DNA from: Streptomyces sp. NBC_00370
Lineage (GTDB): Bacteria > Actinomycetota > Actinomycetes > Streptomycetales > Streptomycetaceae
NCBI RefSeq assembly: GCF_036084755.1
Contig: NZ_CP107968.1
Span: 496,001 to 560,000 of the forward strand
Length of the DNA: 64,000 nt
Direction: 5' to 3'
The notes under the pieces were generated by a model, which was given only the letters and a program-made list of their open reading frames with translations, was not told the origin of the DNA and ran no database searches. Positions 33,557-41,691 of the stretch are shown here, one piece after another (within the stretch, counting starts at the first letter, position 1; each line of letters opens with the position of its first letter). The translations under genes and the position numbers were made by a program.

Positions 33557-33997
33557 ATGAGTGATGATCTGGACCCCGACGCGGTCGCCGCCGCCCTGCT
33601 GGCGAGTCTCAGCGTGCTGGTGCGACGGGTGCGGCAGGTACCGGTCGACGGCGGGCTCACGATGCCCGAGCGGACCGCCCTGTCGCGTCTGGACCGGTTG
33701 GGCCCGACCACCTCCTCCGCACTGGCCAGGGAGGTGCAGATCACCGCACAGGCCATGGGGGCGACGCTCGGTACGTTGCGCGACCGCGGCCTGGTCGAAC
33801 GCCGGCGCGACCCGGACGACGGCCGGCGTGTCGTGCTGACGGTGACCGACGCGGGCCGGCAGGCGCTGAAGGACAAGCGCAACGCGCGGGCCGAGCTCAT
33901 CGCACGCGCCCTGACCGGCGGCACCTTCACCGGGGCCGAGCTGGAGCGCCTCGCGGCGGCGGCGCCGCTGCTGGACCGGCTGGCCCAGAACATCTGA
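33557..33997 (+). CDS. MarR-family regulator of the efflux operon
   Basis: 146 residues. Winged helix-turn-helix LAREVQITAQAMGATLGTLR with wing RRRDPDDGRRVVLTVTDAG. The ATG at 33557 has no ribosome site and lies just past an operator-like repeat, so the transcript may be leaderless. It leads a four-gene operon with an MFS exporter, an isochorismatase-fold hydrolase and a PEBP protein. By analogy to MarR-MFS pairs it would repress the operon until a toxic ligand binds. Confidence 0.87.
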   Translation: MSDDLDPDAVAAALLASLSVLVRRVRQVPVDGGLTMPERTALSRLDRLGPTTSSALAREVQITAQAMGATLGTLRDRGLVERRRDPDDGRRVVLTVTDAGRQALKDKRNARAELIARALTGGTFTGAELERLAAAAPLLDRLAQNI

Positions 33998-34026
33998 CGC
34001 CGAAGGAACCCTGAGGAAGCAGGCCG

Positions 34027-35790
34027 ATGACGGACCCTCCCACCACGCGTGCCCCGCGCGGCCCGGTCGACGACGACCGGTACAAGTGGACGGCACTGAC
34101 GAACACCACCGCCGCGGTCTTCATGTCCGGGCTCGACGGCTCCATCGTGCTGATCGCGCTGCCCGCGATCTTCCGGGGCGTACACCTCGATCCGCTGGCG
34201 CCTGGCAACATCGCCTATCTGCTGTGGATGATCATGGGGTACCGGCTGGTCCAGGCCGTCCTGGTGGTCACGGTGGGCCGCCTGGGAGACATGTACGGCC
34301 GGGTCCGGATCTACAACGCCGGGTTCGCGGTCTTCACCTTCGCCTCCGTCCTCCTCTCCTTCGACCCCTTCGACGGCGGCCACGGAGCGATGTGGCTGAT
34401 CGGCTGGCGGGTGGTGCAGGCCGTCGGCGGCTCGATGCTGACCGCGAACTCGGCCGCGATCCTCACCGACGCCTTCCCCGACGAGCAGCGCGGCTTCGCC
34501 CTCGGCATCAACCAGGTCGCCGCCCTGGCGGGGATGTTCATCGGGCTGGTCGCCGGCGGTCTGCTGGCCGCATGGGACTGGCGCGCGGTGTTCTGGGTGA
34601 ACGTGCCGGTCGGCGTGTTCTTCACGCTGTGGGCCTACCGCACCCTGCGCGAGACCGGAAAGCGCGGTGGCGGCCGGATCGACTGGTGGGGCAACATCAC
34701 CTTCGCCGTGGGCCTCAGCGCGGTGCTGGTCGCTGTCACCTTCGGCCTCCAGCCCTACGGCGGACACACCATGGGCTGGACGAACCCGCTGGTCGACGTG
34801 CTGATCGTCGGCGGGCTCGTCCTCCTGGCGGCGTTCGTCGTCATCGAGAACCGGGTGGCGGCGCCGATGATCCAACTGAGCCTCTTCCGGCGGCGCGCCT
34901 TCACGTTCGGCAACCTGGCCGGCCTGGCCATCTCGATCGGCCGCGGCGGGATGCAGTTCGTGCTGATCATCTGGCTGCAGGGCATCTGGCTTCCGCTGCA
35001 CGGTTACGACTACGGCGACACCCCGCTGTGGGCCGGCATCTTCATGCTGCCGCTGACCGCCGGGTTCCTCGCCGCAGGACCCGTCTCCGGATATCTGTCG
35101 GACCGGCTCGGCTCCCGGGGGCTCGCCACCGGCGGCGCGGTACTGTTCGGCGCCAGCTTCCTGGGCTTGATGGTCCTGCCGATCGACTTCAGTTACTGGG
35201 TCTTCGCGCTGCTGATCGCGCTCAACGGGATCGCCAGCGGTATGTTCGCCTCCCCCAACTCCTCCTCGATCATGGGCAGTGTGCCCGCGCACCTGCGTGG
35301 TGTCGCCTCCGGGATGCGGGCCACGTTCCAGAACTCCGGGACGGCCGTCTCCATCGGTGTGTTCTTCTCGCTCATGATCGCCGGGCTGGCCGGCAGCCTC
35401 CCGCACACCCTCACCGGCGGACTGCAACAGCAAGGCGTAGCGGCCCATATCGCCGGCCAGGTCGGCAACCTGCCACCGGTCTCGTCCCTGTTCGCCGCCC
35501 AACTGGGCGTCAACCCGATCGAGCACCTGCTCCAGCCCACCGGCGCCCTGGCCCATCTGACGGCCGCACAGCGACAGACGCTGACCGGAAGGGAGTTCTT
35601 CCCGTCCCTGATCGCCGGCCCCTTCCACTCCGGTCTGGTCGTCGTGTTCGCCTTCGGCGCCACGCTCGCCTTCCTCGCCGCTGTCGCCTCTCTGCTGCGC
35701 GGCACCGGCACCGCGGCCAAGGCCCGGGGGCCGCACGAAGCCGCACCGACCCCGGCAACCAGCCGACATCCACAGGAGAAACGACCGTGA
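34027..35790 (+). CDS. MFS drug exporter, DHA2 (14-helix) type
   Basis: 587 residues, about 14 membrane helices, consistent with DHA2 drug:H+ antiporters. Motif-like elements: LDGSIVLIALPAI in helix 1, GRLGDMYGRVRIY (motif A), GWRVVQAVGGSMLTANSAAI (motif B) and LGINQVAALAGMFIGLVAGG (motif C region). The ribosome site AGGAAG is 7-8 bases upstream. It lies directly after the MarR gene and overlaps the next gene by GTGA. Confidence 0.9.
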   Translation: MTDPPTTRAPRGPVDDDRYKWTALTNTTAAVFMSGLDGSIVLIALPAIFRGVHLDPLAPGNIAYLLWMIMGYRLVQAVLVVTVGRLGDMYGRVRIYNAGFAVFTFASVLLSFDPFDGGHGAMWLIGWRVVQAVGGSMLTANSAAILTDAFPDEQRGFALGINQVAALAGMFIGLVAGGLLAAWDWRAVFWVNVPVGVFFTLWAYRTLRETGKRGGGRIDWWGNITFAVGLSAVLVAVTFGLQPYGGHTMGWTNPLVDVLIVGGLVLLAAFVVIENRVAAPMIQLSLFRRRAFTFGNLAGLAISIGRGGMQFVLIIWLQGIWLPLHGYDYGDTPLWAGIFMLPLTAGFLAAGPVSGYLSDRLGSRGLATGGAVLFGASFLGLMVLPIDFSYWVFALLIALNGIASGMFASPNSSSIMGSVPAHLRGVASGMRATFQNSGTAVSIGVFFSLMIAGLAGSLPHTLTGGLQQQGVAAHIAGQVGNLPPVSSLFAAQLGVNPIEHLLQPTGALAHLTAAQRQTLTGREFFPSLIAGPFHSGLVVVFAFGATLAFLAAVASLLRGTGTAAKARGPHEAAPTPATSRHPQEKRP

Positions 35791-36353
35791 CACTGACAAC
35801 GATCGATCCCACCTCCGCACTGGTCGTGATCGACCTGCAGAAGGGCATCGTGTCCGCCCACAGCGACCCGGCGGTCACCGCTGCCGTCAAGCAAGCGGCA
35901 AACCTGGCGGCCGAGTTCCGGCGGCACGGCCTGCCCGTGGTCCTGGTGAACGTCACCGGACGCGCGCCGGGACGCACCGAGGCCGGACGGTCCGGAAGCG
36001 GCGCCGCACTGCCGGCCGGCTGGGCCGATCTCATCGCCGAACTCGACGTCCAGCCGTCGGACCACCTGATCACCAAGCGGCGGCGCAGCGCCTTCCACGA
36101 CACCGGTCTCGACACCCTCCTGCGGGATCTGGGCGTCACCCAGATCGTGCTCGCCGGGATCTCGACCAGTTCGGGCGTCGAGTCGACGGCACGCTCGGCC
36201 TCCGACCACGGGTATCACGTCGTCCTGGCCACCGACGCCATGACCGACCCCGACGCCGAAGCGCACCGCCACAGCATCGCGCGCGTCTTCCCGAAGCTCG
36301 GCGAGACCGCCACCACTGCCGAGGTCGTCGAGAAGGCCGGGGCAACACGATGA
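35787..36353 (+). CDS. Isochorismatase-fold hydrolase without the catalytic cysteine
   Basis: 188 residues from the GTG at 35787, which overlaps the MFS stop and has AGGAG 8 bases upstream. VVIDLQKGIV carries the catalytic Asp and TKRRRSAFHDTGLD the Lys. The usual nucleophile Cys before VES is replaced by Gly in GISTSSGVESTARSA. In this fold, Cys-less members include true isochorismatases that cleave vinyl ethers, while Cys members are amidases, so an amidase role is unlikely unless another nucleophile serves. It is coupled to the exporter, so it may act on the exported compound. Confidence 0.85.
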   Translation: MTLTTIDPTSALVVIDLQKGIVSAHSDPAVTAAVKQAANLAAEFRRHGLPVVLVNVTGRAPGRTEAGRSGSGAALPAGWADLIAELDVQPSDHLITKRRRSAFHDTGLDTLLRDLGVTQIVLAGISTSSGVESTARSASDHGYHVVLATDAMTDPDAEAHRHSIARVFPKLGETATTAEVVEKAGATR

Positions 36354-36922
36354 GTCTGCTCGGCCGGCTCCTGAAGAACCGCAGGGCGGGCGAGGCCCAC
36401 CTGGCGTGGAACCTGCCCAACCTGCGAGGCCATGACCTGCTGACCGTCACCAGCCGGGACTTCGGCGACGACGGCTCCATGCGGCTGGAACAGTGCGCGA
36501 AGCACATCGGCGGTGACGACGTCTCCCCCGAACTGGCCTGGAGCGCGCTCCCGGCAGGGACGGCCCAACTCCTGCTGGTCGTCGAGGACATCGACGTACC
36601 CATGGGCAAGCCCGCCGTGCACTGCCTCGCCCTGATCGACCCGGCGGCCGGGCACCTGGAGCCCGGTGCCCTGGCCGGGCGGAAGCCGGGATCCGGGGTA
36701 CGGGTGCTGCGGTCCACGATCGGCCGCGGCTACCACGGTCCCGCGCCGGTCAAGGGCCATGGGCCGCACCGCTACGTCTTCCAGCTGTTCGCCCTCTCGG
36801 CCCCCGTGGACAGCGGCCCGGCCGGCACGCCGGTGGACCGGGCACGGCCCCGTGCCCTCCTGCCCGCCGTCAGCGCGTCCGTGCTGGGCCGAGGACGGCT
36901 GACCGGGGTCTACGAGCGCTGA
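36350..36922 (+). CDS. PEBP/YbhB-YbcL family protein
   Basis: 190 residues. DDVSPELAWSALPAGTAQLL and VVEDIDVPMGKPAVHCL match the phosphatidylethanolamine-binding fold, with GRGYHGPAPVKGHGPHRYVF as the conserved GPxPPxGxHRY-like pocket loop. No signal peptide. The molecular role of bacterial members is unclear. ATGA overlap with the isochorismatase-like gene makes it the last gene of the MarR-MFS operon; its stop is 2 bp from the convergent YrdC-like gene. Confidence 0.85.
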   Translation: MSLLGRLLKNRRAGEAHLAWNLPNLRGHDLLTVTSRDFGDDGSMRLEQCAKHIGGDDVSPELAWSALPAGTAQLLLVVEDIDVPMGKPAVHCLALIDPAAGHLEPGALAGRKPGSGVRVLRSTIGRGYHGPAPVKGHGPHRYVFQLFALSAPVDSGPAGTPVDRARPRALLPAVSASVLGRGRLTGVYER

Positions 36923-36924
36923 TC

Positions 36925-37599
36925 TCACCACACCCGGGCACGCAACTGCCGCAGGTAGGCGGTGGGATCGGGATGTGCGCCGTCCTGGGCCCCGGAACGG
37001 TGCAGTTCCATCCTGCCGTCGGGCCGCAGCCGGATCGTCGTGGTCGCCGCGCGTTGCGGTGCGTCAGGAGTGTCCGGTGTGATTCCGGGGAGGGTGGCGG
37101 GGTCGAGGACAGGAACGTGGTCGGGAAACATCGCGCGGGCCCGGGCCGCCGTGGGCGCGGGCGGGCGGCCGGTGCGGTTGGCGCTGCTCACGTACAGCAC
37201 GGGATGTTCGTCCAGCACGGGCAGCAAAGGATCCCAACGGGCGCCGAACAGCAGGGTCCAGCCAACGTACGTCGCCGGGTTCAGCCAGGCGGGCGGCGTG
37301 CGGTCGTCACGCAGCGGGGCGAGCAGCGTCACGCGCTCGTCGGTGAGGAGCGACCGGGCCGTTCGGGCTGCCTGCGGGGTGAGGTCAAGTGCCTTCAGGA
37401 CCAGGTCGGTTGTACGGGGGTGGTGGGTCCACAGGGCGACGGGCTGGTCGGCGGGGCGGTCCTTGGCCCGGTTCACCGCGTACGGAGTCGTCGCGGCGAC
37501 GACGTACGTCAGCGGCGCCGGGTTGGGCAGCACCGCGGCCCTGCCCTGGGCCAGGGCGGCGCGAACAGCGTCGCCGGTGTCGTCGTACGGAGAGTTCAT
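36925..37599 (-). CDS. Sua5/YciO/YrdC-like domain protein
   Basis: 224 residues from the ATG at 37599; a GTG at 37650 would overlap the upstream gene by 23 bases. AKDRPADQPVALW resembles the KxR-x5-P loop, and YVSSANRTGRPPAPTAA the SAN-x-SG-x-P motif, of the threonylcarbamoyl-AMP synthase fold. The N-terminal PTDTVYGL block is degenerate (NPAPLTYVVAA), so it is unlikely to be the housekeeping TsaC. It may act on another carbamate or nucleotide. Last gene of an operon with an amino-acid dehydrogenase and an amine oxidase. Confidence 0.65.
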   Translation of the reverse strand: MNSPYDDTGDAVRAALAQGRAAVLPNPAPLTYVVAATTPYAVNRAKDRPADQPVALWTHHPRTTDLVLKALDLTPQAARTARSLLTDERVTLLAPLRDDRTPPAWLNPATYVGWTLLFGARWDPLLPVLDEHPVLYVSSANRTGRPPAPTAARARAMFPDHVPVLDPATLPGITPDTPDAPQRAATTTIRLRPDGRMELHRSGAQDGAHPDPTAYLRQLRARVW

Positions 37600-37627
37600 C
37601 GCGCGGACTCGCGCACCACGTCGACGG

Positions 37628-38767
37628 TCATCGTCCCGCCTTTCGGTCACTGGTCACGGCCGGCTCACCGGGCAGGAAGCCCAGACCGCAGAACGGTAGC
37701 CCGACCGGATCGGGCACCTGGTGCGGGATCGCCGACGCGGACAGGGTCCCCGCCGCGGTGGCGATCAGGTCGGCGACCGCCGCGCGTACGGTCTCCCTGA
37801 CGAACGCGTACACCCGCTCGGGCGACGCGGCGCTGAACGCGTCGCGCGCGTAGTGCTCGATCGAGTCGACGATGACCGCACCGGCGTTGACCAGCGGCGT
37901 CGGCACGTAATCGATGCCGCGGCCGTGCAGGACTCGCGCGGTGACGTCCTCGTCGGCCAGGACGGCGTTGGCCGAGCCGATGACGGCACCGCACCGCAGC
38001 CGCCCGGCCAGCGCGGGGTCGACAAGATCGCTCACCGAGCAGGGCATCAGGACGTCCACGTCCTGCGCGGCCCAGTCCTGTACCGGCCGGCTGCCCGGGA
38101 CGTCCGGCGCCCCAGGCGCGGTGTCGCAGGTCAGGACGGACGCGCCCGCCGCCACAAGTTCCGTCGCCAGTACGGCGCCCACCTTGCCCACGCCGTGCAC
38201 CAGCACGCGCAGCCCGGTGACGGGGCCGCCTGCCCAGGCCTCGACGGCGCCCAACACGCCGTACGCGGTGGCCGTGTTGGGCTCGACGCTGCTGCCGATC
38301 GCGTTCAGCACGTACGGCGTCATGAGCGACAGCCGCCCCATGTCGGCGGCGTCCACCCCCATGTCGGCGCCGGTGTAGAGCGTGCCGGCGGCGTGGTTCA
38401 GCACCTGCGCGACCGCTGCCAGCAGTTCGTCGTCGACCACGTCCGCACCCGTCACCAGCATCTTGGCGCCCCAGAAGCCGGTGCGGTGCAGTTGGTGTTT
38501 GAGCAGCATCTCGGTGGCCAGCCGGCGGGTGAGGCCCCGGGGATCAGTGACCAACTGGCCACAGGCCACTCGCAGTCCCCCGTTGGCGGGCAGGGGGTGT
38601 GCGGGGTCGCCGGTGGCCAGCGCCAGATGGAGAACGCTGCCACGGGGGCCGCTGAACCGGCTGACCCGTACGGCCCCCGGCTGCCCTCCCCCCTGCCCTG
38701 CCGCCTGCCCTGCGGCCTGCCCTCCCGGCTCCGCTCCGGCGCGACCGACCACGCCCCGGCCGGTCAT
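37628..38767 (-). CDS. Glu/Leu/Phe/Val-type amino-acid dehydrogenase
   Basis: 379 residues from the ATG at 38767, which overlaps the oxidase stop (ATGA). After a Gly/Gln/Ala-rich lead (about residues 8-28) the catalytic domain shows ANGGLRVA, RRLATEMLLKHQL with a candidate catalytic Lys, TGADMGVDAADMG, NTATAYGVLGAVEA and the NAD Rossmann LRVLVHGVGKVGAVLATEL. It is somewhat divergent from leucine or valine dehydrogenases, so the substrate is uncertain. The family interconverts L-amino acids and 2-oxo acids with NAD and ammonia. It ends 28 bp before the YrdC-like start. Confidence 0.8.
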   Translation of the reverse strand: MTGRGVVGRAGAEPGGQAAGQAAGQGGGQPGAVRVSRFSGPRGSVLHLALATGDPAHPLPANGGLRVACGQLVTDPRGLTRRLATEMLLKHQLHRTGFWGAKMLVTGADVVDDELLAAVAQVLNHAAGTLYTGADMGVDAADMGRLSLMTPYVLNAIGSSVEPNTATAYGVLGAVEAWAGGPVTGLRVLVHGVGKVGAVLATELVAAGASVLTCDTAPGAPDVPGSRPVQDWAAQDVDVLMPCSVSDLVDPALAGRLRCGAVIGSANAVLADEDVTARVLHGRGIDYVPTPLVNAGAVIVDSIEHYARDAFSAASPERVYAFVRETVRAAVADLIATAAGTLSASAIPHQVPDPVGLPFCGLGFLPGEPAVTSDRKAGR

Positions 38768-39929
38768 GCGAGGGCCAGCGCGGGATCGTGGTGGGCGCTG
38801 CGGCCGTCGACCGCCAGGTCGGCGCAGATCCGGCCGAACATCGGGACGAACTTGAAGGCCCATCCCGCCGACTGCACCACCACCCGCTCACCGTTCGGGA
38901 CCGAGGCGGGCAGCGTCCCGAGGTAGAACTGGCGGCCGGGGTCGGTGGGCAGCGCCGCCAGACAGCTGCCCGCCCGCACGCCCCGGGGCACAAGACCGGG
39001 GAGGTGATCCCGCACCCATCGGGCGGCGCTGCCGAGATCGCCGCCGTCCGGGACGGCGGGCGCCCCCGGATCCTCGTCCTTGACGGTCCGTTCGGCGTCG
39101 GAAGCGGCCCTGACGAGATCGCTCCCGGTCCACGGGTTGTGGCCGAATCCGTAGAAGGAGCCGTTGCCGTCGCCTTGTTCCGGCGCCAGGAAGGCGTACC
39201 AGGTGGGCAGGTCCACATCGGCGGCGCGCCGGGCGAAGTACGCGGAACTCATCCGGAAGACATGCAGATCGAGCGGGCAACCGAGCGGTGCGAGCAGTTC
39301 GTTGGCGAACGCACCGGCGTTCACGATCACCGTACCCGCCCGGTAGGTGCCGGAGTCGGTCCGTACGGTGACGCCCTCGCCGTCCGGTTCCACGGCCCGG
39401 ACCCGTTCCTGCTCGCGGACGCGCACCCCCGTCTGCGCGCACAACTGGGAGAGCGCTGCGACCGTCCCCTTGACGTCGATCACACCGCCGTCGCGCTGAT
39501 AGAAACCCTCGTGGTCGGCAGGCAGCCGGGCGAAGCCGAAGCGGGACTCGATCTCGGCCGCCGACAACCACTCGTACGGCACGCCGAGACGTCCCAGAAC
39601 GGTGGCCGCCGTGTGCAGTTCCCCCTCGCTCGTCGCCAGTCCGACCCGTCCGAACCACAGGCTGCCCGTCCGGTGCAGCAGCCGCCTGTCGGCGGCGGAC
39701 TCCAGCGCGTGCCAGCGGGGCAGGGTCTCCAGCGCCAGCCGTGACCACTGTTCCTCGCTGTACTGGAGCCGCCACTGCCGTTCCAGACCGGCGGAACTCG
39801 CCCGGTCGTGTCCCGTACCGAACCGCTCCAGCACCGTCACCGAGCGTCCGCGCCGGGACACCTCCCAGGCGGACGCCAGGCCTATGGCGCGGGCCCCATG
39901 ACGATCACGTCCGCGTGCTCCGCCGGCAT
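38764..39929 (-). pseudogene. Sarcosine/N-methyl-amino-acid oxidase-like flavoenzyme, frameshifted near the start
   Basis: From the ATG at 39929 the frame reads MPAEHADVIVMGPAP and stops. One base later a second frame continues AIGLASAWEVSRRGRSVTVLERF and runs intact to 38764. Restoring one G (one C on the plus strand, next to 39890) gives VIVMGPGAIGLASAW, an exact GxGxxG FAD motif, and a 388-residue protein of normal MSOX length. The body has SAGLERQWRLQYSEEQW, GSCLAALPTDPGRQFYLG (Cys where covalent FAD attaches in sarcosine oxidase) and GWAFKFVPMFGRICADLA. Either a real frameshift or a sequencing error. It overlaps the dehydrogenase start by ATGA. Confidence 0.7.
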
Positions 39930-40223
39930 CTCCGCACCCCGCCCCCCGGCGGGAAGGGCCCCACCGACGCGCTATCCCTGCCCCTGGGTCCACAACCGGG
40001 AACGCGACGCCTCATGGCGTGCGGAAGCACACGCACGTGGTGTTGCGCACTCCGCGCGCCCCACCCGCGTCGAGGTGCCAGGGCCGCAGAGACTGGTGGG
40101 CCGCAGAGACTGGGCCGAGGGGACCGGGCCGAGGAGGCGGTCAGTGGCCCGAGGGGCGACGATGGTACGGGGGAAGGGGGAGCGGACGGTACGGACAAGG
40201 GGGACGAGAAGCCGGAGGTTTCG
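39930..40223. other. 294-bp divergent intergenic region
   Basis: It separates the frameshifted oxidase from the SDR at 40224. It contains a 17-bp imperfect tandem unit (GCCGCAGAGACTGG at 40083-40096 and 40100-40113) followed by GGGCCGAGG-like repeats. I see no gene or clear operator in it. Confidence 0.5.
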
Positions 40224-40985
40224 ATGGCTGCCGCACCTGTTGTTCCCGGGGCCCACAGCGCGGGGGGTTTCGCCGGTCGGACGGTCGTGGTGATCGGTGC
40301 CAGCGCCGGCATCGGGCGCGAAACGGCGCGCCAGGTGCGCGCGGGCGGCGGTCAGGTGGTTCTGGTCGGCCGCAACCCCGAACGCCTCCGCGAAGCCGCG
40401 CTGGAGCTCGACGCCCGCAGCACGGCGGTGTTCGACGCCACCGACAACGACCGGCTGGGGCAGTTCTTCGAGGATCTGCGGGGACCGGTCGACCACGTGA
40501 TGGTCACCGCCGGACGGCCGTCCTACACGCCGCTGGCGGACATGGACCTCGCCACCGTTCAGCGGGAGGTCAACGACCGCTTCGCCGTGACCCTCGGCGT
40601 GGCACTCCACAGCCGGGACAAGGTACGGGCCGGGGGCACGCTGCTGTTCATCGGCGGCACCGGGGGCCGGCGTCCCGGCGTCGGCATGGCGGTGGCGTCC
40701 GCGCTCACCGCCGCACTGCCCGCCCTCACCGCGAATCTCGCCCTGGAGATGGCGCCGGTCCGGGTGAACCTCATCGCGCCCGGATTTGTGGACACCCCGC
40801 TGTCGGCATCGCTCCTCGGCGATCAACTCGACGCCCGCCGGAAGGAGTTGCGTAACACACTGCCCATCGGACGAGTGGTGGGTCCGGCCGATGTGGCCGC
40901 GCTGGCGCTGCACATCATGACCAACGAGGCGCTCACCGGCGCCACGTTCGACGTGGACGGAGGCCAGCAGCTCCTCCCCCACTGA
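40224..40985 (+). CDS. SDR-fold oxidoreductase lacking the YxxxK motif
   Basis: 253 residues from the ATG at 40224, with GGAGG 5 bases upstream. VVIGASAGIGRETARQV binds the cofactor, and VNLIAPGFVDTPL and TFDVDGGQQL are present. The catalytic region reads FIGGTGGRRPGVGMAVASAL with neither Tyr nor the paired Lys in place. This pattern is familiar in a group of actinobacterial SDRs, so it is likely ancestral. It may reduce by a different mechanism or bind without catalysis. It ends one base before the convergent DHFR-like gene. Confidence 0.83.
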   Translation: MAAAPVVPGAHSAGGFAGRTVVVIGASAGIGRETARQVRAGGGQVVLVGRNPERLREAALELDARSTAVFDATDNDRLGQFFEDLRGPVDHVMVTAGRPSYTPLADMDLATVQREVNDRFAVTLGVALHSRDKVRAGGTLLFIGGTGGRRPGVGMAVASALTAALPALTANLALEMAPVRVNLIAPGFVDTPLSASLLGDQLDARRKELRNTLPIGRVVGPADVAALALHIMTNEALTGATFDVDGGQQLLPH

Positions 40986-40986
40986 G

Positions 40987-41613
40987 TCAGTCGTCCTCGC
41001 GATCGGGTTCGCCCATGGTCCCCGTCCTCGGGGTGCCGTCGGCGAGCGCGTAGCGCAGGTGCACGGTGCCCTTCGGACCGGCCGCCGGCGGTGCGAGGAG
41101 TGTGAGGTTGGTGGGCACCTCGCCCCCGTCGAACACCTTCTTCCCGACGCCGAGCACGACCGGGTGCACCCAGAGGTCGAGACGGTCGAACAGCTTCTCG
41201 CGCAGCAGGGTCTGCACCAGATCGAGACTCCCGACGACCTTCACCCGCTCGTGCCGGTCGCGGATCTCGCGCACCGCGTCGGCCAGATCCGGCCCCAGCA
41301 GGTTGGACCCGGCCCACGGCAGCTCGGGCTTGCCGCGCGAGGCCACGTATTTCGGGATGCTGTTGAAGAGCGTGGCGATCTCGCCCTCCTCCTGGTGGGG
41401 CCAGTAGCCGGCGAAGATGTCATACGTACGCCGGCCGAGCAGGAGGGCGTCCGTGCCCGCGTACGCGGCGCTGATCTGCTCCCCGGTCACCTCGTCGACC
41501 AGGGGCGCCTGCCAGCCTCCGAACGGGAACCCCACCGGGTCCTCGTCGGGGCCGCCGGGCGCCTGCCCGACGAAGTCGAGGGTGGCGAACAGCTCGATGT
41601 CGATGAGGCCCAT
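40987..41613 (-). CDS. Dihydrofolate reductase/RibD C-terminal-like protein
   Basis: 208 residues. ELFATLDFVGQAPGGP near the start, LLLGRRTYDIFAGYWP, LDLVQTLLREKLFDRLDLWV and a C-terminal beta hairpin match the RibD-C/DHFR-like fold common in Streptomyces, presumably NADPH-dependent reductases. Substrate unknown. GGGAG lies 5 bases before the ATG. Confidence 0.85.
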   Translation of the reverse strand: MGLIDIELFATLDFVGQAPGGPDEDPVGFPFGGWQAPLVDEVTGEQISAAYAGTDALLLGRRTYDIFAGYWPHQEEGEIATLFNSIPKYVASRGKPELPWAGSNLLGPDLADAVREIRDRHERVKVVGSLDLVQTLLREKLFDRLDLWVHPVVLGVGKKVFDGGEVPTNLTLLAPPAAGPKGTVHLRYALADGTPRTGTMGEPDREDD

Positions 41614-41691
41614 GTCTACTCCCGATGTGGCGGTCGTTCCGGTCAGTGGGTAGACCTCGGCGGACCGGCGGACTCATCGCCAGGACGGGGG

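Noticed and set aside
33550..36353. Long open frames of about 755 codons on both strands over the MFS gene
   Set aside because: Only the plus-strand frame 34027-35790 gives membrane helices and MFS motifs. The plus-strand 755-codon frame is real only in its last 188 codons, the isochorismatase-like gene.
40083..40113. 17-bp near-duplicate in front of the SDR gene as an operator
   Set aside because: The unit is GC-rich, lacks dyad symmetry and blends into other GGCCGAGG repeats. It looks like simple sequence rather than a binding site.
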